Shown here: piece after piece, positions 43,104-52,721 of the stretch
Position numbering within the stretch: position 1 is the first letter of the stretch
Layout: each line of letters opens with the position of its first letter
NCBI GenBank assembly: GCA_903934745.1
Contig: CAIZOZ010000062.1
Location: forward strand, 21,053 to 85,052
Reading direction: 5' to 3'
Length of the DNA stretch: 64,000 nt
Origin: an uncultured cyanobacterium
GTDB taxonomy: Bacteria > Cyanobacteriota > Cyanobacteriia > PCC-6307 > Cyanobiaceae
The notes under the pieces: model-generated
The model's input: only the letters and a program-made list of their open reading frames with translations
Told to the model about the DNA's origin: nothing
Database searches by the model: none
Program-made: the position numbers and the translations under genes

Positions 43104-44290
43104 TCCACGCCCCGCTTGAGATCCACACCCCGCTCGGCGTAGTGCTTGTGGCACACCATCTCCGAGTGCACGCTGGCCAGGTCGAAGTAGGCGGGGCGGC
43201 TCTTGCAGCGACCGGTGATGATCACCTCGGTTTCGGCGGGTTTGCGCAGCAGGGTCTGCACGATCGGCTCCACTGGCAGTAACTCGAGATCCACGGTGGG
43301 GTTGAGTTCATCGAGGATCACGGTTTTGTACAGACCGCTGGCGATCGCTGCCCGGGCGATCTCCCAGGCCCGCTCCGCCTCCACATAGTCGATCGGCTGC
43401 TGCTGGCCGCGCCAGACGATCGCATCGCGGCCGGAGCGCAGGTGATCCACCAGGTGGGGATAGCTCTCGCGCAGGGCGGCGATGGCGGCATCTTCGGTGT
43501 AGCCGCTGCCGCCTTTGAGCCATTGCAGGATCAGCACCCGATGGCTCTTGTCCTGGCTGATGCCGCGGCCGATCGCCTGCAGGGCCTTGCCCAGGGCGCT
43601 GGTGGACTTGCCCTTGCCTTCGCCGGTATAGATCTCGATGCCATCGAGGCCGGTGCCACTGATCTGGCTGTCGACCGCTCCATCCGGCAGCCGGCGGCGA
43701 TGGGCGCGCATCTCAGAGTGCAGATCGGCCAGCTGCACCAGCTGGGCCGGCGCCCCGCGCCCGGTGCAGATCACCTCCATCCCGGCGGGCTTGGCGGAGA
43801 GGGTGCGCACCACCTCTTCGGTTTCCAGCAGGCCCAGATCCAGCACCGGGTTGATCTCGTCCAGCACCACCACGGAATAGAGGTTGCTGGCGATGGCGCC
43901 CTTGGCGATATCCCAGCCCCGCTGCGCTTCCTGGCGGTCGAAGCGGCTGGCCTCGGCGGCGGTGAAGAAGTCGCCGCGACCGGTGCGCACCTGATCGATC
44001 AGATGGGGAAAGCCCTGTTGCAGGGCCTCAATGGCACTGTCTTCGTCATAGGAGCGGCCGGGCCCCTTGAGGAAGCGCAGCAGCAGCACGCGGGTGCGTT
44101 TCTGTTCACAGATGCCCAGCCCGATGGTGCGCAGCACCACGCCGAGGGCTGCCTGACTTTTGCCCTTGCCATCGCCGTCGTAGACGTGCAGCTGGCCGTG
44201 CTCACGCTCCTCGCTGCCGGCGGCGGTGCGGATGCCAATCCCCCGCCCGGTGCCCCGTTGCGGTGTCTGGGTGCTGCTTGGGCCTGGCAT
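43097..44290 (-). CDS. Tandem-domain CobA/CobO-type corrinoid adenosyltransferase
   Basis: The protein has 397 residues made of two copies of the CobA-type P-loop domain. Copy 1 has Walker A 'GDGKGKS' (39-45) and 'VVLDEINPVLDLGLL'; copy 2 has 'GEGKGKST' (223-230) and 'VILDELNPTVDLELL'. Each copy ends with 'TGRG/TGRC' and a 'DLHSEM/SVHSEM' motif. CobA adenosylates cob(I)yrinic acid a,c-diamide or cobalamin. Normal CobO proteins are about 200 residues with one domain. Both P-loops look intact. The protein could be the true enzyme or a related NTPase. It is divergent from larE, with 63 bp between starts. Confidence 0.85.
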   Translation of the reverse strand: MPGPSSTQTPQRGTGRGIGIRTAAGSEEREHGQLHVYDGDGKGKSQAALGVVLRTIGLGICEQKRTRVLLLRFLKGPGRSYDEDSAIEALQQGFPHLIDQVRTGRGDFFTAAEASRFDRQEAQRGWDIAKGAIASNLYSVVVLDEINPVLDLGLLETEEVVRTLSAKPAGMEVICTGRGAPAQLVQLADLHSEMRAHRRRLPDGAVDSQISGTGLDGIEIYTGEGKGKSTSALGKALQAIGRGISQDKSHRVLILQWLKGGSGYTEDAAIAALRESYPHLVDHLRSGRDAIVWRGQQQPIDYVEAERAWEIARAAIASGLYKTVILDELNPTVDLELLPVEPIVQTLLRKPAETEVIITGRCKSRPAYFDLASVHSEMVCHKHYAERGVDLKRGVDY

Positions 44291-44353
44291 GGACGGGGTG
44301 TTCAGAACCTGATGCTACCCAGGTTGGACCGTGCCTTTGCCAAGATCGCCACC

Positions 44354-45277
44354 ATGCTGTTCACCTTGCTGGAGTCGCTCCCCCCTGAGCTCGAACGGGC
44401 CCTGGCGGCCCTGAGGAGCCAGTTGGCCAGCTGGGACCAGGTGGTGGTGGCCTATTCCGGCGGGGTGGACAGTGCCCTGGTGGCCGCGCTGGCGGTGGAG
44501 GTCCTGCAGGAGCGAGCCCTGGCGATCACCGGTGTCTCCCCCGCTCTGGCTCCCCATCTGCGCCAGGAAGCCCGCAGCCAGGCGGCCTGGCTGGGCCTGC
44601 GCCATCAGGAGCTGGCCACAGCGGAGCTGGACGATCCCGCCTATGCCGCCAATCCCGAGGATCGCTGTTACGCCTGCAAGCGGGAGCTGCATCGCCTGCT
44701 GGCTCCGATCGCGGCGGCGGCCGGGGCGGCTGTGGTGCTCGATGGTGTCAATCGCGATGACCTCGGGGATCACCGACCCGGCATCCGCGCCGCCCGCGAG
44801 CAGGGGGTGCGTTCTCCGCTGGCCGAGGTCGGCGTGGACAAGGCCGGCGTGCGCCAGATCTCCCGGGCCCTGGGCCTGCCCTGGTGGGACAAGCCAGCCC
44901 AGCCCTGCCTGGCCTCCCGCTTTCCCTATGGCGAACCGATCAGTGCCGCCCGGCTGGTACGGGTGGCGGCGGCGGAGGACTGGTTGCGGCAGCGGTGGGG
45001 GGCCGCCTTGCGGGTGCGCAGCCAGGGGGAAACAGCCCGCATTGAACTGCCGGCGGATCGTCTGGCCGAGGTGCTGCAGCAACTGGCCGCGGCTGGCCTG
45101 CGCGCTGAATTGGTGGCGGCCTTTTCAGACCTTGGCTTTGCGGCCGTGGCCCTCGATCTCGAGGGCTTGGTGAGCGGCAAGCTCAATCGGGAGCTGGCGA
45201 ATCCTGCGGCGGTGATGGGCCGCCGCCACGACGCTGAGAGTGGCGAGACTGAATCCGGTTCGCCTGAATCAGGCTGA
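44354..45277 (+). CDS. larE: ATP-dependent sulfur transferase LarE
   Basis: The protein has 307 residues from the ATG at 44354 (ATG at 44312 possible). The PP-loop 'YSGGVDS' (34-40) activates the substrate as an adenylate. Cys185 in 'QPCLASRFPYG' matches the sacrificial cysteine of Lactobacillus LarE, and a CxxC ('RCYACKREL', Cys105 and Cys108) is also present, as in three-cysteine LarE enzymes that carry a [4Fe-4S] cluster. LarE converts pyridinium carboxylates to thiocarboxylates for the nickel-pincer cofactor. LarB and LarC genes are not in the window. The tail (GETESGSPESG) is low complexity. Confidence 0.9.
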   Translation: MLFTLLESLPPELERALAALRSQLASWDQVVVAYSGGVDSALVAALAVEVLQERALAITGVSPALAPHLRQEARSQAAWLGLRHQELATAELDDPAYAANPEDRCYACKRELHRLLAPIAAAAGAAVVLDGVNRDDLGDHRPGIRAAREQGVRSPLAEVGVDKAGVRQISRALGLPWWDKPAQPCLASRFPYGEPISAARLVRVAAAEDWLRQRWGAALRVRSQGETARIELPADRLAEVLQQLAAAGLRAELVAAFSDLGFAAVALDLEGLVSGKLNRELANPAAVMGRRHDAESGETESGSPESG

Positions 45278-45333
45278 CCAGGGTCAGATTCGCTGCTCTC
45301 AGGGCGCTCCGATTGAGGGGCAACGGTTGGAAA

Positions 45334-45873
45334 TCAGGCGGATGTGAGCACGGGATCGCGTTCACTGCCTTCAATCGTGGCCGGGGTTTCGCGCCGAAAG
45401 CTGGTGAGCTTGTGGCGGCCCGCATGCAGCTCCTCGCACAGCACCTGACAAGCCCTTTCGGGCATGGTGTGGTCGCCGCAGGTGAACACATCGACCGCCG
45501 CGTAGCCGGATTCCGGCCAGGTGTGGATCGAGATGTGGGACTCGGCCAGCAAGGCGAGACCAGTCACGCCCTGGGGTTCGAAGCGGTGGGTGATCAGGTT
45601 GAGCAGGGTGGCACCAGCACGCTTTGCTGCTGTCGTGATGGTGTCCCTAAGAAAAGCTTCGTCGTCGAGCCGCGAACTATCGCAGTCGTAGAGCTCGAGG
45701 ATGCAATGTTTGCCGACCGCGTCGGTGACGTTCGGGTTGGCGGCAATCTCAGTGTTGCCTTGGGGTTTGACGGGGAGTGGCTGGTGGGCGGCTCCGGTCC
45801 ATCCCGGATTGGGGTGGAGGCAGGGCAGGCTCTGGTTCATCAGGGGTACAGGCAACAACAGAGCGATCACCAT
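45334..45873 (-). CDS. speD: S-adenosylmethionine decarboxylase proenzyme (SpeD)
   Basis: The protein has 179 residues; the first 50 are poorly conserved and an ATG at 45840 is an alternative start. '[13 protein letters not shown]' opens the conserved part. Self-cleavage to form the pyruvoyl group occurs at Glu111-Ser112 in '[20 protein letters not shown]'; 'DVFTCGDH' contains the catalytic Cys132. It provides decarboxylated AdoMet for spermidine synthesis. It is 45 bp downstream of recF on the same strand. Confidence 0.92.
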   Translation of the reverse strand: MVIALLLPVPLMNQSLPCLHPNPGWTGAAHQPLPVKPQGNTEIAANPNVTDAVGKHCILELYDCDSSRLDDEAFLRDTITTAAKRAGATLLNLITHRFEPQGVTGLALLAESHISIHTWPESGYAAVDVFTCGDHTMPERACQVLCEELHAGRHKLTSFRRETPATIEGSERDPVLTSA

Positions 45874-45918
45874 ACGTCTCGGGCGGCATCCAGGCTGCCT
45901 TGGGGCTTTGCCTGTCGC

Positions 45919-47079
45919 TCATTGAGCACAGAGGTGGCCGGCTTGCATGCGCACCACCTGGGAGTCCGAGCGCCAGCCGCCGCCGAAGGCCTCCAGATGG
46001 GTGGCGCTCACCAGGCACTGGTGGCCTTCGCCCACCGCTTCCAGCAGCAGGTGCTGGCGTTGGGGGTCGAGCTCGGCCAGCACGTCGTCGAGCAGCAGCA
46101 GCGGTGGCTGGCCCACCACCTGGCCCACCAGCTCCAGTTCGGCCAGCTTCAGCGCCAGCACCAGGGTGCGCTGCTGGCCGGCTGAGCCATAGCGGCGTGC
46201 CGGTTGGTCGGCCAGCAGCAGGGTGACGTCGTCGCGATGGGGGCCCACCAGGCACTGGCCGAGCCGCTCCTCCTGGGGCCGCTGCTGCCGCAGCTGCGCT
46301 TCCATCGCCGTGCGCCAGAGCTCTTCCTGATCGCTGGCTTCGGCTGCGCTGCCCAGCTCGGTGCCGCTGCGGTAGGCCAGGGCCAGCGGTTCGGCGGAGC
46401 CGCCGATCCGCTGCTGCCAGGCGCTCGCCAGCGGTTCCAGCCGTCGCAGAGCCCGCCAGCGGCGTCGGTGCAGACGGGTGCCGATCAGGGCCATCTGCTG
46501 GTCGAAGACATCGAGCAGGGCGGCCCGATCGGCCAGGCCCAGGCCGCGGCGCAGCAGTTGGCTGCGCTGGCGCAGCAGGCGGCCATAGCGACTCAGCAGG
46601 GCGCCATAGACGGGCTCCAGTTGCAGCACCACCCGGTCCAGCCATTGGCGGCGCAGGGCGGGTTCGCCGCGCACCAGTTCCAGATCGAGGGCGCTGAATC
46701 CGACGCTGCGCAGCGGTCCGATCAGATCGTGTTGGCGTTCCAGCAGCTTGTCGTTGCGCAGGGCCTGGCGCCCTCCCCGGCCGCGCAGCCGCAACTCCAG
46801 GCTGTCCCCATCGACGGTGAGGGCTCGCAGCCGGCTGGAGGGCTGGCCGTGGCTGATCAGGTCCCGATCGCTGGCGCAGCGGTGGGAGCGCAGGCTGGTG
46901 AGCAGTTCCACCGCCTCCAGCAGATTCGATTTGCCCGCCCCGTTCGCACCGATCACCAGCAGCCTGGGGGCGTCCAGGGTCAGCTGCAGTCCGGCGAGAT
47001 TGCGGAAGTGCAGCAGCTCCAGGCGGTGCAGCCGGATGGGTCTGGGGCGATCAGCGGCTAAGGTACCGCTGACAGGCAT
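45919..47079 (-). CDS. recF: DNA replication and repair protein RecF
   Basis: The protein has 386 residues. Walker A '[19 protein letters not shown]' is at about 42-60. '[25 protein letters not shown]' carries the ABC signature region and '[16 protein letters not shown]' is Walker B with the D-loop. RecF loads RecA at gapped DNA with RecO and RecR. It is well conserved throughout. The start is an ATG 71 bp from tRNA-Arg on the opposite strand. Confidence 0.94.
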   Translation of the reverse strand: MPVSGTLAADRPRPIRLHRLELLHFRNLAGLQLTLDAPRLLVIGANGAGKSNLLEAVELLTSLRSHRCASDRDLISHGQPSSRLRALTVDGDSLELRLRGRGGRQALRNDKLLERQHDLIGPLRSVGFSALDLELVRGEPALRRQWLDRVVLQLEPVYGALLSRYGRLLRQRSQLLRRGLGLADRAALLDVFDQQMALIGTRLHRRRWRALRRLEPLASAWQQRIGGSAEPLALAYRSGTELGSAAEASDQEELWRTAMEAQLRQQRPQEERLGQCLVGPHRDDVTLLLADQPARRYGSAGQQRTLVLALKLAELELVGQVVGQPPLLLLDDVLAELDPQRQHLLLEAVGEGHQCLVSATHLEAFGGGWRSDSQVVRMQAGHLCAQ

Positions 47080-47150
47080 GGCCGCAGGCGTCGCCGTTGC
47101 ATCGATGAGTTCTCATCCGGCGCAACCGACTCTCTGGCTTCCCTGGTTTT

Positions 47151-47224
47151 GGGCATGTAGCTCAGTTGGATAGAGCGTCAGATTCCGGTTCTGAAAGTCG
47201 GGGGTTCGAGTCCCTCCATGCTCG
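47151..47224 (+). tRNA. tRNA-Arg (anticodon CCG)
   Basis: The 74-nt tRNA has acceptor GGGCATG/CATGCTC (one G-U), anticodon arm TCAGA-TTCCGGT-TCTGA with anticodon CCG, T arm GGGGG-TTCGAGT-CCCTC and discriminator G, with no encoded CCA. It decodes CGG. No copy of its 3' end is found in the following 760 bp. Confidence 0.95.
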
Positions 47225-47988
47225 TTGTTTTCTTCCGCCGCCGGAACGGCGAAGATGAAATTGTTAGAGAATAGTGATCGCGCCAGGTAGCAGCCTGAGC
47301 TGTTGATTGATTGATTTTGATCGGCCAGTTGGCCCAGCCATCGGTACTCAGATTGATTTCGGGTGTTGGGCGGCTTCTGTGGTGATGACGTTATTGAAAC
47401 CTGCTTGAAATGACAACGAGCATTGGCATGGAGTGTGTGGGGTCGTGTGGCTCAGAACGGCTGAGCTGACACACGCTCTGCTGCGATGACCAGGCGCTTG
47501 GCAGGGCTATCACCAGCGCACTGGCCTGGATCGATCTTGGCCTGGGGAGATAGAGAGAATTGAAAAATTATTTCCGCATCGTCGCCTTTGCTGGCTGAGT
47601 CGAGGGCTTGGCCTGCGAAGTCGAAGACGTTACGACTGGGACGGGGCTGTTGTGCCTGCTTCTCGGCCGATGGCCTGATCGAGATTTACACCCCATCCAA
47701 ATGTTCAAGCCAGTGTCATCTTGAAATCTTGGCCATGGGAATCTGCTCTGGCCGACCGGATCGGATCGCATCGGTTTGCTTCTGCCGCCACTGGTCTGAG
47801 GGCAACGTCAGCTCAGGCGCTTGATCGTGGTGCGATCGATCTGAAACGTTCGGACGCTTCGAGGCCAACTCGAGCTCCAGAGGTGTCTGGGGCCAGGACG
47901 CTGGTCAGAGTTTGCTCAGACCGGGCTCGGCGTTGGCCTGGAGCGAGTTGGGCCTTTTCGTTTCGAGCGGTCTATGGCCAACAGGCTT
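47225..47988. other. 764-bp gene-poor, AT-richer spacer after tRNA-Arg
   Basis: No convincing gene is found on either strand; short frames such as 47568-47771 (minus) and 47721-48068 (plus) have no family-like features. The first 500 bp are visibly lower in GC than the surrounding genes (for example the tract around 47540-47580). A bulged hairpin lies at 47444-47475 (GTGTG-GCTCAG ... CTGAGC-TGA-CACAC). No duplicated tRNA end or integrase is present, so any past integration is unproven. Confidence 0.5.
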
Positions 47989-48459
47989 TCAGGCCTGGTC
48001 GGGCTCCGTCAGGTTCAGCCCCATGGCCCGGATGCCGCCCGGATCCACCACGAAGCCCGCCTTGGTGACGGCGCGCAGGGCCTCCGGTGGGGCGGCCAAG
48101 GAGACACTGCAACCGCCCATCTCCCGCCGCAGCCGGCTCAGGGCTGCCTGCACCAGCGCCTGGATCACCTCGTCGCGGTTCGGGTCGGCCGGATCAGCCA
48201 GCAGATCCCAGAGGTTGGCGTTGAGGGCCTGATCGCTGGTGGCCCGGATGAACCCCACCAGCCGGTCTTGGTCGTTGCGGATGGCCAGGTGCCAGGCGCT
48301 GCGCTCCAGCACCAGCCCCCAGCGCTCGGCACCCCGGGGCCGGTCGCCGCATTCCCGCAGCAGATGGTCGAGTTCGTTGGCCTCCCAGGCCGCCTGGTGG
48401 AGCAACTGATAACCCTCCCGCAGTCGGGGCTGGGACGGTTGGCTGCGGAAGGGAATCAA
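47989..48459 (-). CDS. GNAT family N-acetyltransferase
   Basis: The protein has about 156 residues if it begins at the TTG at 48459; no ATG or GTG is available without overlapping ppc, so the start is uncertain. Residues 'LAIRNDQDRLVGFIRATSD' and 'LWDLLADPADPNRDEVIQAL' plus 'FVVDPGGIRAMGLNL' fit a GNAT fold, although the acetyl-CoA loop is not canonical. It follows ppc by about 37 bp and is probably the last gene of the trpE-gshA-ppc run. Substrate unknown. Confidence 0.65.
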   Translation of the reverse strand: MIPFRSQPSQPRLREGYQLLHQAAWEANELDHLLRECGDRPRGAERWGLVLERSAWHLAIRNDQDRLVGFIRATSDQALNANLWDLLADPADPNRDEVIQALVQAALSRLRREMGGCSVSLAAPPEALRAVTKAGFVVDPGGIRAMGLNLTEPDQA

Positions 48460-48496
48460 GAAGGAGATGCTCGGACCGGGGGAAGGGGTTAGGGGC

Positions 48497-51400
48497 TCAG
48501 CCCGTGTTGCGCATGCCGGCGGCGATGCCGTTGATCGTGAGTAGCGCCCCCTGGAGCAGGTCGCTGCGGCTGTAGGTGCGGCCATCGCTGGCCTTGCCGG
48601 CCCCCTCGCTCATCGGTGGCTGACGATTCTGATCGCGCAGCAATCGCAGCAGGGCCACCTGCAGATAGCCCAGGGGAATGATCGTGCGATTGCGCAGTTC
48701 CACCGAAAGCTGCAGGGCGGGATCGCCATCCAGCAACCGTTTGTGGCCGCTGATCGCCAGCACCAGATCGCGGGTGAGGGTGAACTCGGCGGTGATCGAC
48801 GCCAGGATCGCCGCGAAGGCCTCGCGGTTGGCCTCGCGGCCGAGCGAGCGCACGTAGTGACCGGCCAGATCGAGATCCACCTTGGAGAGCGTCATCTCCA
48901 CTTTGGAAATCAGCATGCGGAAGAATGGCCAGCGCTGATACAGCAGCTGCAGCAGTTCCATCTGAGCGGCATCCTGTTCCAATTCCGCCTGCAGCGCCGC
49001 TCCGACGCCATACCAGCTGGGGAGCAGGAAGCGGCTCTGGGTCCAGCCGAACACCCAGGGAATGGCCCGCAGGCTGGAGAGATCACGGGTGCCGCTTTTG
49101 CGGCGGGCCGGCCGGCTGGAGATCTGCAACTTGCTGATCTCTTCGATCGGCGTGACCTGCTCGAAGAAGGCCACCAGGTCGGGGTTGTCGTGAACCAGGG
49201 CGCGGTAGTGGTCGCGGGAGCGGGCCGCCAGCCGCTCCATCAGCTGATTCCAGCTGGGGGTGTTATCGAGCGGCAGGGTGACCATGCTGTTTTGCAGCAC
49301 GGCCGTGGAGACCGTTTCGAGGTTGTAGAGGGCCAGCTCCGGCAGGGAGTATTTGGAGGCCAGCACTTCTCCCTGTTCGGTGATCTTGATGCGACCTTTG
49401 AGGGTGCCACTGGGCTGGGCCAGAATCGCCTGATAGGCCGGGCCGCCGCCGCGTCCCACCGAGCCGCCGCGGCCGTGGAACAGGCGCAGGGCCACAGAGT
49501 GCTCATCGGCAAGGCGCTGCAAAGCGATCTGAGCCCGGTGAATTTCCCAGTTGCTGGAGAGGAAGCCGGAATCCTTGTTGCTGTCGGAGTAGCCGAGCAT
49601 CACCTCCTGCAGGGGCTGGCCGCTGTCGGTGTTGCTGGTGAGCAGCTCCCGGTAGAAGGATTCGGCGAACATCCGCCCCATCACCGCCGGGGCACGCTGG
49701 AGATCTTCGACGGTTTCGAACAGGGGAATCACCAGCAACTCGGAGCGCTGGGCCAAAGGGTCGATCAGGCCGACTTCCTTGGCCAGCAGCAGCACCTCGA
49801 GCAGATCCGACACCGTGTGACTCATCGAGATCACATAGGTGCGACAGATGCGAGGTCCGAACTCCTGCTGCAGTCGATGCAGCATGCGGAACACCGCGAA
49901 GGTTTCAGCGGTGGCGGCGCTCCAGCGGGCCGCTGGCGGCAGCAGCGGCCGGCGGGTCTGCAGTTCGGCCAGCAGCCAGGTGACCCGCTGCTCCTCGTCC
50001 ATCGCGCCGTAGGCGATCGGCAGCAGCAGATAACGGCTGAGTTCGTCGATAGCGTCGCTGTGGCGGGTGCTCTCCTGGCGGATGTCGAGGCTGGCGAGCC
50101 AGAAGCCGAAGATGTGCACCTGGGTGAGCAGGTTGCGCAGGGTTTCGCATTTGAGCCCGGTGGCATCCAGGCTCTCCTTGAGCAGCTCCAGGTCGTTGCG
50201 GAACTCATCCACCGAGCTGTAGTGCAGATCCTGCAGGCCCACACCACCGGCGGGCAGGCCAAAGGGGGTGTCGATCGCCGCTGCTGAGGGACCATCGCCG
50301 GGGGATTCCCAGCCGGCTTCGGCCAGTTGGTCGTTGCGCCGCTGGCTCAGGTGCAGCCGCTCGAGGATGTAGCTGAGCTTGAGCCGATAGGGCTCCTTGC
50401 GATAGCTGGTGGCTCGTTCTTCATAGATTTCTGGGAAGCGCAGCCGATCCATCTCCAGGGATTCGAGCAGGGCCTTGCTGGGGGGGCTCCACTGCATCGA
50501 GATGCTGAGTTGGTCGCGCAAATCCTTAACGGCATGGATGTAGCGCTTGAGCATCAGCTGGCGCTGATAACAGGCGGTGCGCCAGGTGATCTCCGGCGTC
50601 ACCGAGGGGTTGCCGTCGCGGTCGGAGCCGACCCAGGAGCCGAAGGTGCAGAAGGAATCCCGGGGGGGCACTACATCCGGATAGCTGCTGGCCAGGGCAG
50701 ATCGCATGCGCTGCCGCAGCTGGGGCATGGCGTTGAACAGCACCTGCTGGAAGTAATGCAGGGCGTAGTCCACCTCGTTGATCACCGAGGGTTTGAACTG
50801 ATGCAGTTCATCGGTGCGCCACCACAGCCGGATTTCTTCCTCCAGCTGCTGGCGCAGATGTTGGCGCTCATCCGGGTAGATCGCCGGACTGAGCTGCAGC
50901 TTCTGAATCAGCGCCGCCACCCGCCGTTGTTTGTGACGCACCGTGTGACGCACGATCTCGGTGGGGTGGGCGGTGAACACCAGGCGGATGTCGAGTTCCC
51001 GCAGCAGGTTTTCCAGTTGGGCCGGCGGCACGCCCAGGGCCCGCAGGCGCTCGAACAGCTGGCGGAAGGTGGCCGGTTCGCTCTGACTGGCCAGGGGCGG
51101 CAGGAAGGGGTCGTTGCTGCCGCTGGCTGTTGCTGTTTTGAGGCTTTCGAGGTAGCTGTCTTCCTCAATATGCTGCTCGAGGATGTTGACCAGCTGGAAG
51201 TAGAGCGAGAAGGCCCGGGCGGCGGCGATGCCATCGGCCAGATCCATCTCCTTGATCAGTTGCACGATCCCTTCGGTGTCGACGCAGCTTTCGTCGGCGA
51301 GCTCCGTCGGGGTGACCGGTCCACTCAGTTGCTTGAGCTTCAGCAGCCGTTCGACCCGCTCCGGTGGACACTCGCTGCGCAGCACCGATTGCCAGAGATC

Positions 51401-51508
51401 TTCCACCAGCTCCAGCCGTTCGGCCAGCAGGCGGATCACCCGGGGTGTGGGCTCGATGCTGGCCGCGGTGGCGAGCGGAGCTGAGTTGGTGGCGGGCGTC
51501 ACGGCCAT
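48497..51508 (-). CDS. ppc: Phosphoenolpyruvate carboxylase
   Basis: The protein has 1003 residues from the ATG at 51508. An ATG further upstream would overlap gshA and adds non-conserved residues. The catalytic histidine is in '[15 protein letters not shown]', with the loop '[20 protein letters not shown]' and '[16 protein letters not shown]'. The C-terminus ends 'GMRNTG', a cyanobacterial variant of QNTG. It adds bicarbonate to PEP to give oxaloacetate, the anaplerotic step. It is transcribed downstream of gshA, 52 bp apart. Confidence 0.96.
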   Translation of the reverse strand: MAVTPATNSAPLATAASIEPTPRVIRLLAERLELVEDLWQSVLRSECPPERVERLLKLKQLSGPVTPTELADESCVDTEGIVQLIKEMDLADGIAAARAFSLYFQLVNILEQHIEEDSYLESLKTATASGSNDPFLPPLASQSEPATFRQLFERLRALGVPPAQLENLLRELDIRLVFTAHPTEIVRHTVRHKQRRVAALIQKLQLSPAIYPDERQHLRQQLEEEIRLWWRTDELHQFKPSVINEVDYALHYFQQVLFNAMPQLRQRMRSALASSYPDVVPPRDSFCTFGSWVGSDRDGNPSVTPEITWRTACYQRQLMLKRYIHAVKDLRDQLSISMQWSPPSKALLESLEMDRLRFPEIYEERATSYRKEPYRLKLSYILERLHLSQRRNDQLAEAGWESPGDGPSAAAIDTPFGLPAGGVGLQDLHYSSVDEFRNDLELLKESLDATGLKCETLRNLLTQVHIFGFWLASLDIRQESTRHSDAIDELSRYLLLPIAYGAMDEEQRVTWLLAELQTRRPLLPPAARWSAATAETFAVFRMLHRLQQEFGPRICRTYVISMSHTVSDLLEVLLLAKEVGLIDPLAQRSELLVIPLFETVEDLQRAPAVMGRMFAESFYRELLTSNTDSGQPLQEVMLGYSDSNKDSGFLSSNWEIHRAQIALQRLADEHSVALRLFHGRGGSVGRGGGPAYQAILAQPSGTLKGRIKITEQGEVLASKYSLPELALYNLETVSTAVLQNSMVTLPLDNTPSWNQLMERLAARSRDHYRALVHDNPDLVAFFEQVTPIEEISKLQISSRPARRKSGTRDLSSLRAIPWVFGWTQSRFLLPSWYGVGAALQAELEQDAAQMELLQLLYQRWPFFRMLISKVEMTLSKVDLDLAGHYVRSLGREANREAFAAILASITAEFTLTRDLVLAISGHKRLLDGDPALQLSVELRNRTIIPLGYLQVALLRLLRDQNRQPPMSEGAGKASDGRTYSRSDLLQGALLTINGIAAGMRNTG

Positions 51509-51560
51509 GGGCGCTGCGGTGGGCTGCCGGATGGGGGCAGACGGGACAAGAAGAAACCCA

Positions 51561-52721
51561 TCATGATCCCAGGGCACAGGATGCGTCTGTCGCAAGCCAT
51601 GCCTCCAGCCGATCCTCCTGCGCTTGCATGGCTGCGGCCTCGCTGCTGATGATCGCGGCGATGCTCTCTCCCTGCCGTTGTCGCTGCCGCCAGCGCATGG
51701 CCTGGTTGCCAGTGTCGAGCAGGGCTGCCAGCGGGGCCAGCACTTCGCTCAGCCCCAGCTCGCTGGCCAGGGGAGCCATGCCCTCCAGCTCCCGGCCGAT
51801 CCAGGCCCGGGCCTCGATCGGTTCGCCGCTGCGCCAGTCGCAGAGGCTGCTGGTGAGGCTGCTGCGGGCCGCGGCCCGGTCGTTGGCGTCGGCCAGATCC
51901 GCCAGGGCGGCGAGGCTGAAACGGCTGGCCAGCAGCGGATCGTGGCGCTCCGGTTCCGCCTGCAGCTGATGCAGCCGCAGTTCGGCAAAGGCGGTCACGG
52001 CCAGCAGCAGGCGGGGATCATCGATCAGATCGCAGATGCGGATCTCGAGCCGGTTGAGATCGTGGGGCCGGTCATCGCCGTTGGGCCGCACCGAGGTCCA
52101 GAGATGGCGCACGTTGAACATGGCGGCGGCAGCCAGCTGCTCGTGCATCCAGTCGATGTAGTGCTGGTGCCCGCTGAACAGGGGCACCAGCGGCGGCGTG
52201 AGCGGGAACTGCAGCCAGCGCTGGGAGTCGGCGCCGGTGATGGTGTTGTCGAGGAAGGGCGAGCTGGCGCTCATCGCCAGCAGCAGGGCCGCCTCGCAGC
52301 GCAGCAGTCGCAGCCCGGCGAACAGGTGCTCCATGTCGCTGATGCCCAGGTTGATGTGGACGCTGGCGGTCACCACCCGGGTGCCATAGGTCTGTTCGAT
52401 CGTGTCGTGGTAGGCGTTGCTGGGATCGGAGCGCTCGAAGCGATGGCTGTCGCCCAGGCTCAGGGTGCTGCCGGGCAGGAGGGTGAGACCCCGCGGCGCC
52501 AGCCAGGCCCGCAGCCGGCGACGGGGCTCGAGCAGCAGCTCCAGCTGACGCCGGTAGCTGGCATCCGGGGCGGTGATGTGCTCGAGGTTGCGGTTGTCCG
52601 GTTCGGTGACGAAGCCTGTCAGGGCCGCGACGGCTGCGGCGGCGCAGCCCACCACCGTGCCATCGGGGCGGCCGGTGTACATCTCCACCTCAAAACCTTT
52701 GAGCAGCAGGCGGTCGCTCAT
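51561..52721 (-). CDS. gshA: Glutamate-cysteine ligase, cyanobacterial type
   Basis: The protein has 386 residues and catalyses the first step of glutathione synthesis. '[20 protein letters not shown]', '[20 protein letters not shown]', '[20 protein letters not shown]' and '[20 protein letters not shown]' match the cyanobacterial GshA family, which differs from the enterobacterial enzyme. Its ATG overlaps the trpE stop by 4 bp, so the genes are coupled. Confidence 0.93.
   Translation of the reverse strand: MSDRLLLKGFEVEMYTGRPDGTVVGCAAAAVAALTGFVTEPDNRNLEHITAPDASYRRQLELLLEPRRRLRAWLAPRGLTLLPGSTLSLGDSHRFERSDPSNAYHDTIEQTYGTRVVTASVHINLGISDMEHLFAGLRLLRCEAALLLAMSASSPFLDNTITGADSQRWLQFPLTPPLVPLFSGHQHYIDWMHEQLAAAAMFNVRHLWTSVRPNGDDRPHDLNRLEIRICDLIDDPRLLLAVTAFAELRLHQLQAEPERHDPLLASRFSLAALADLADANDRAAARSSLTSSLCDWRSGEPIEARAWIGRELEGMAPLASELGLSEVLAPLAALLDTGNQAMRWRQRQRQGESIAAIISSEAAAMQAQEDRLEAWLATDASCALGS

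Noticed and set aside
43442..44353. In-frame extension of larE by 304 codons upstream
   Set aside because: It lies entirely antisense to the tandem adenosyltransferase and has no LarE-like sequence; the PP-loop protein begins at about 44354.
47151..47988. tRNA-associated integrated element
   Set aside because: No integrase, no repeated tRNA 3' end and no cargo gene were found; kept only as a spacer of interest.
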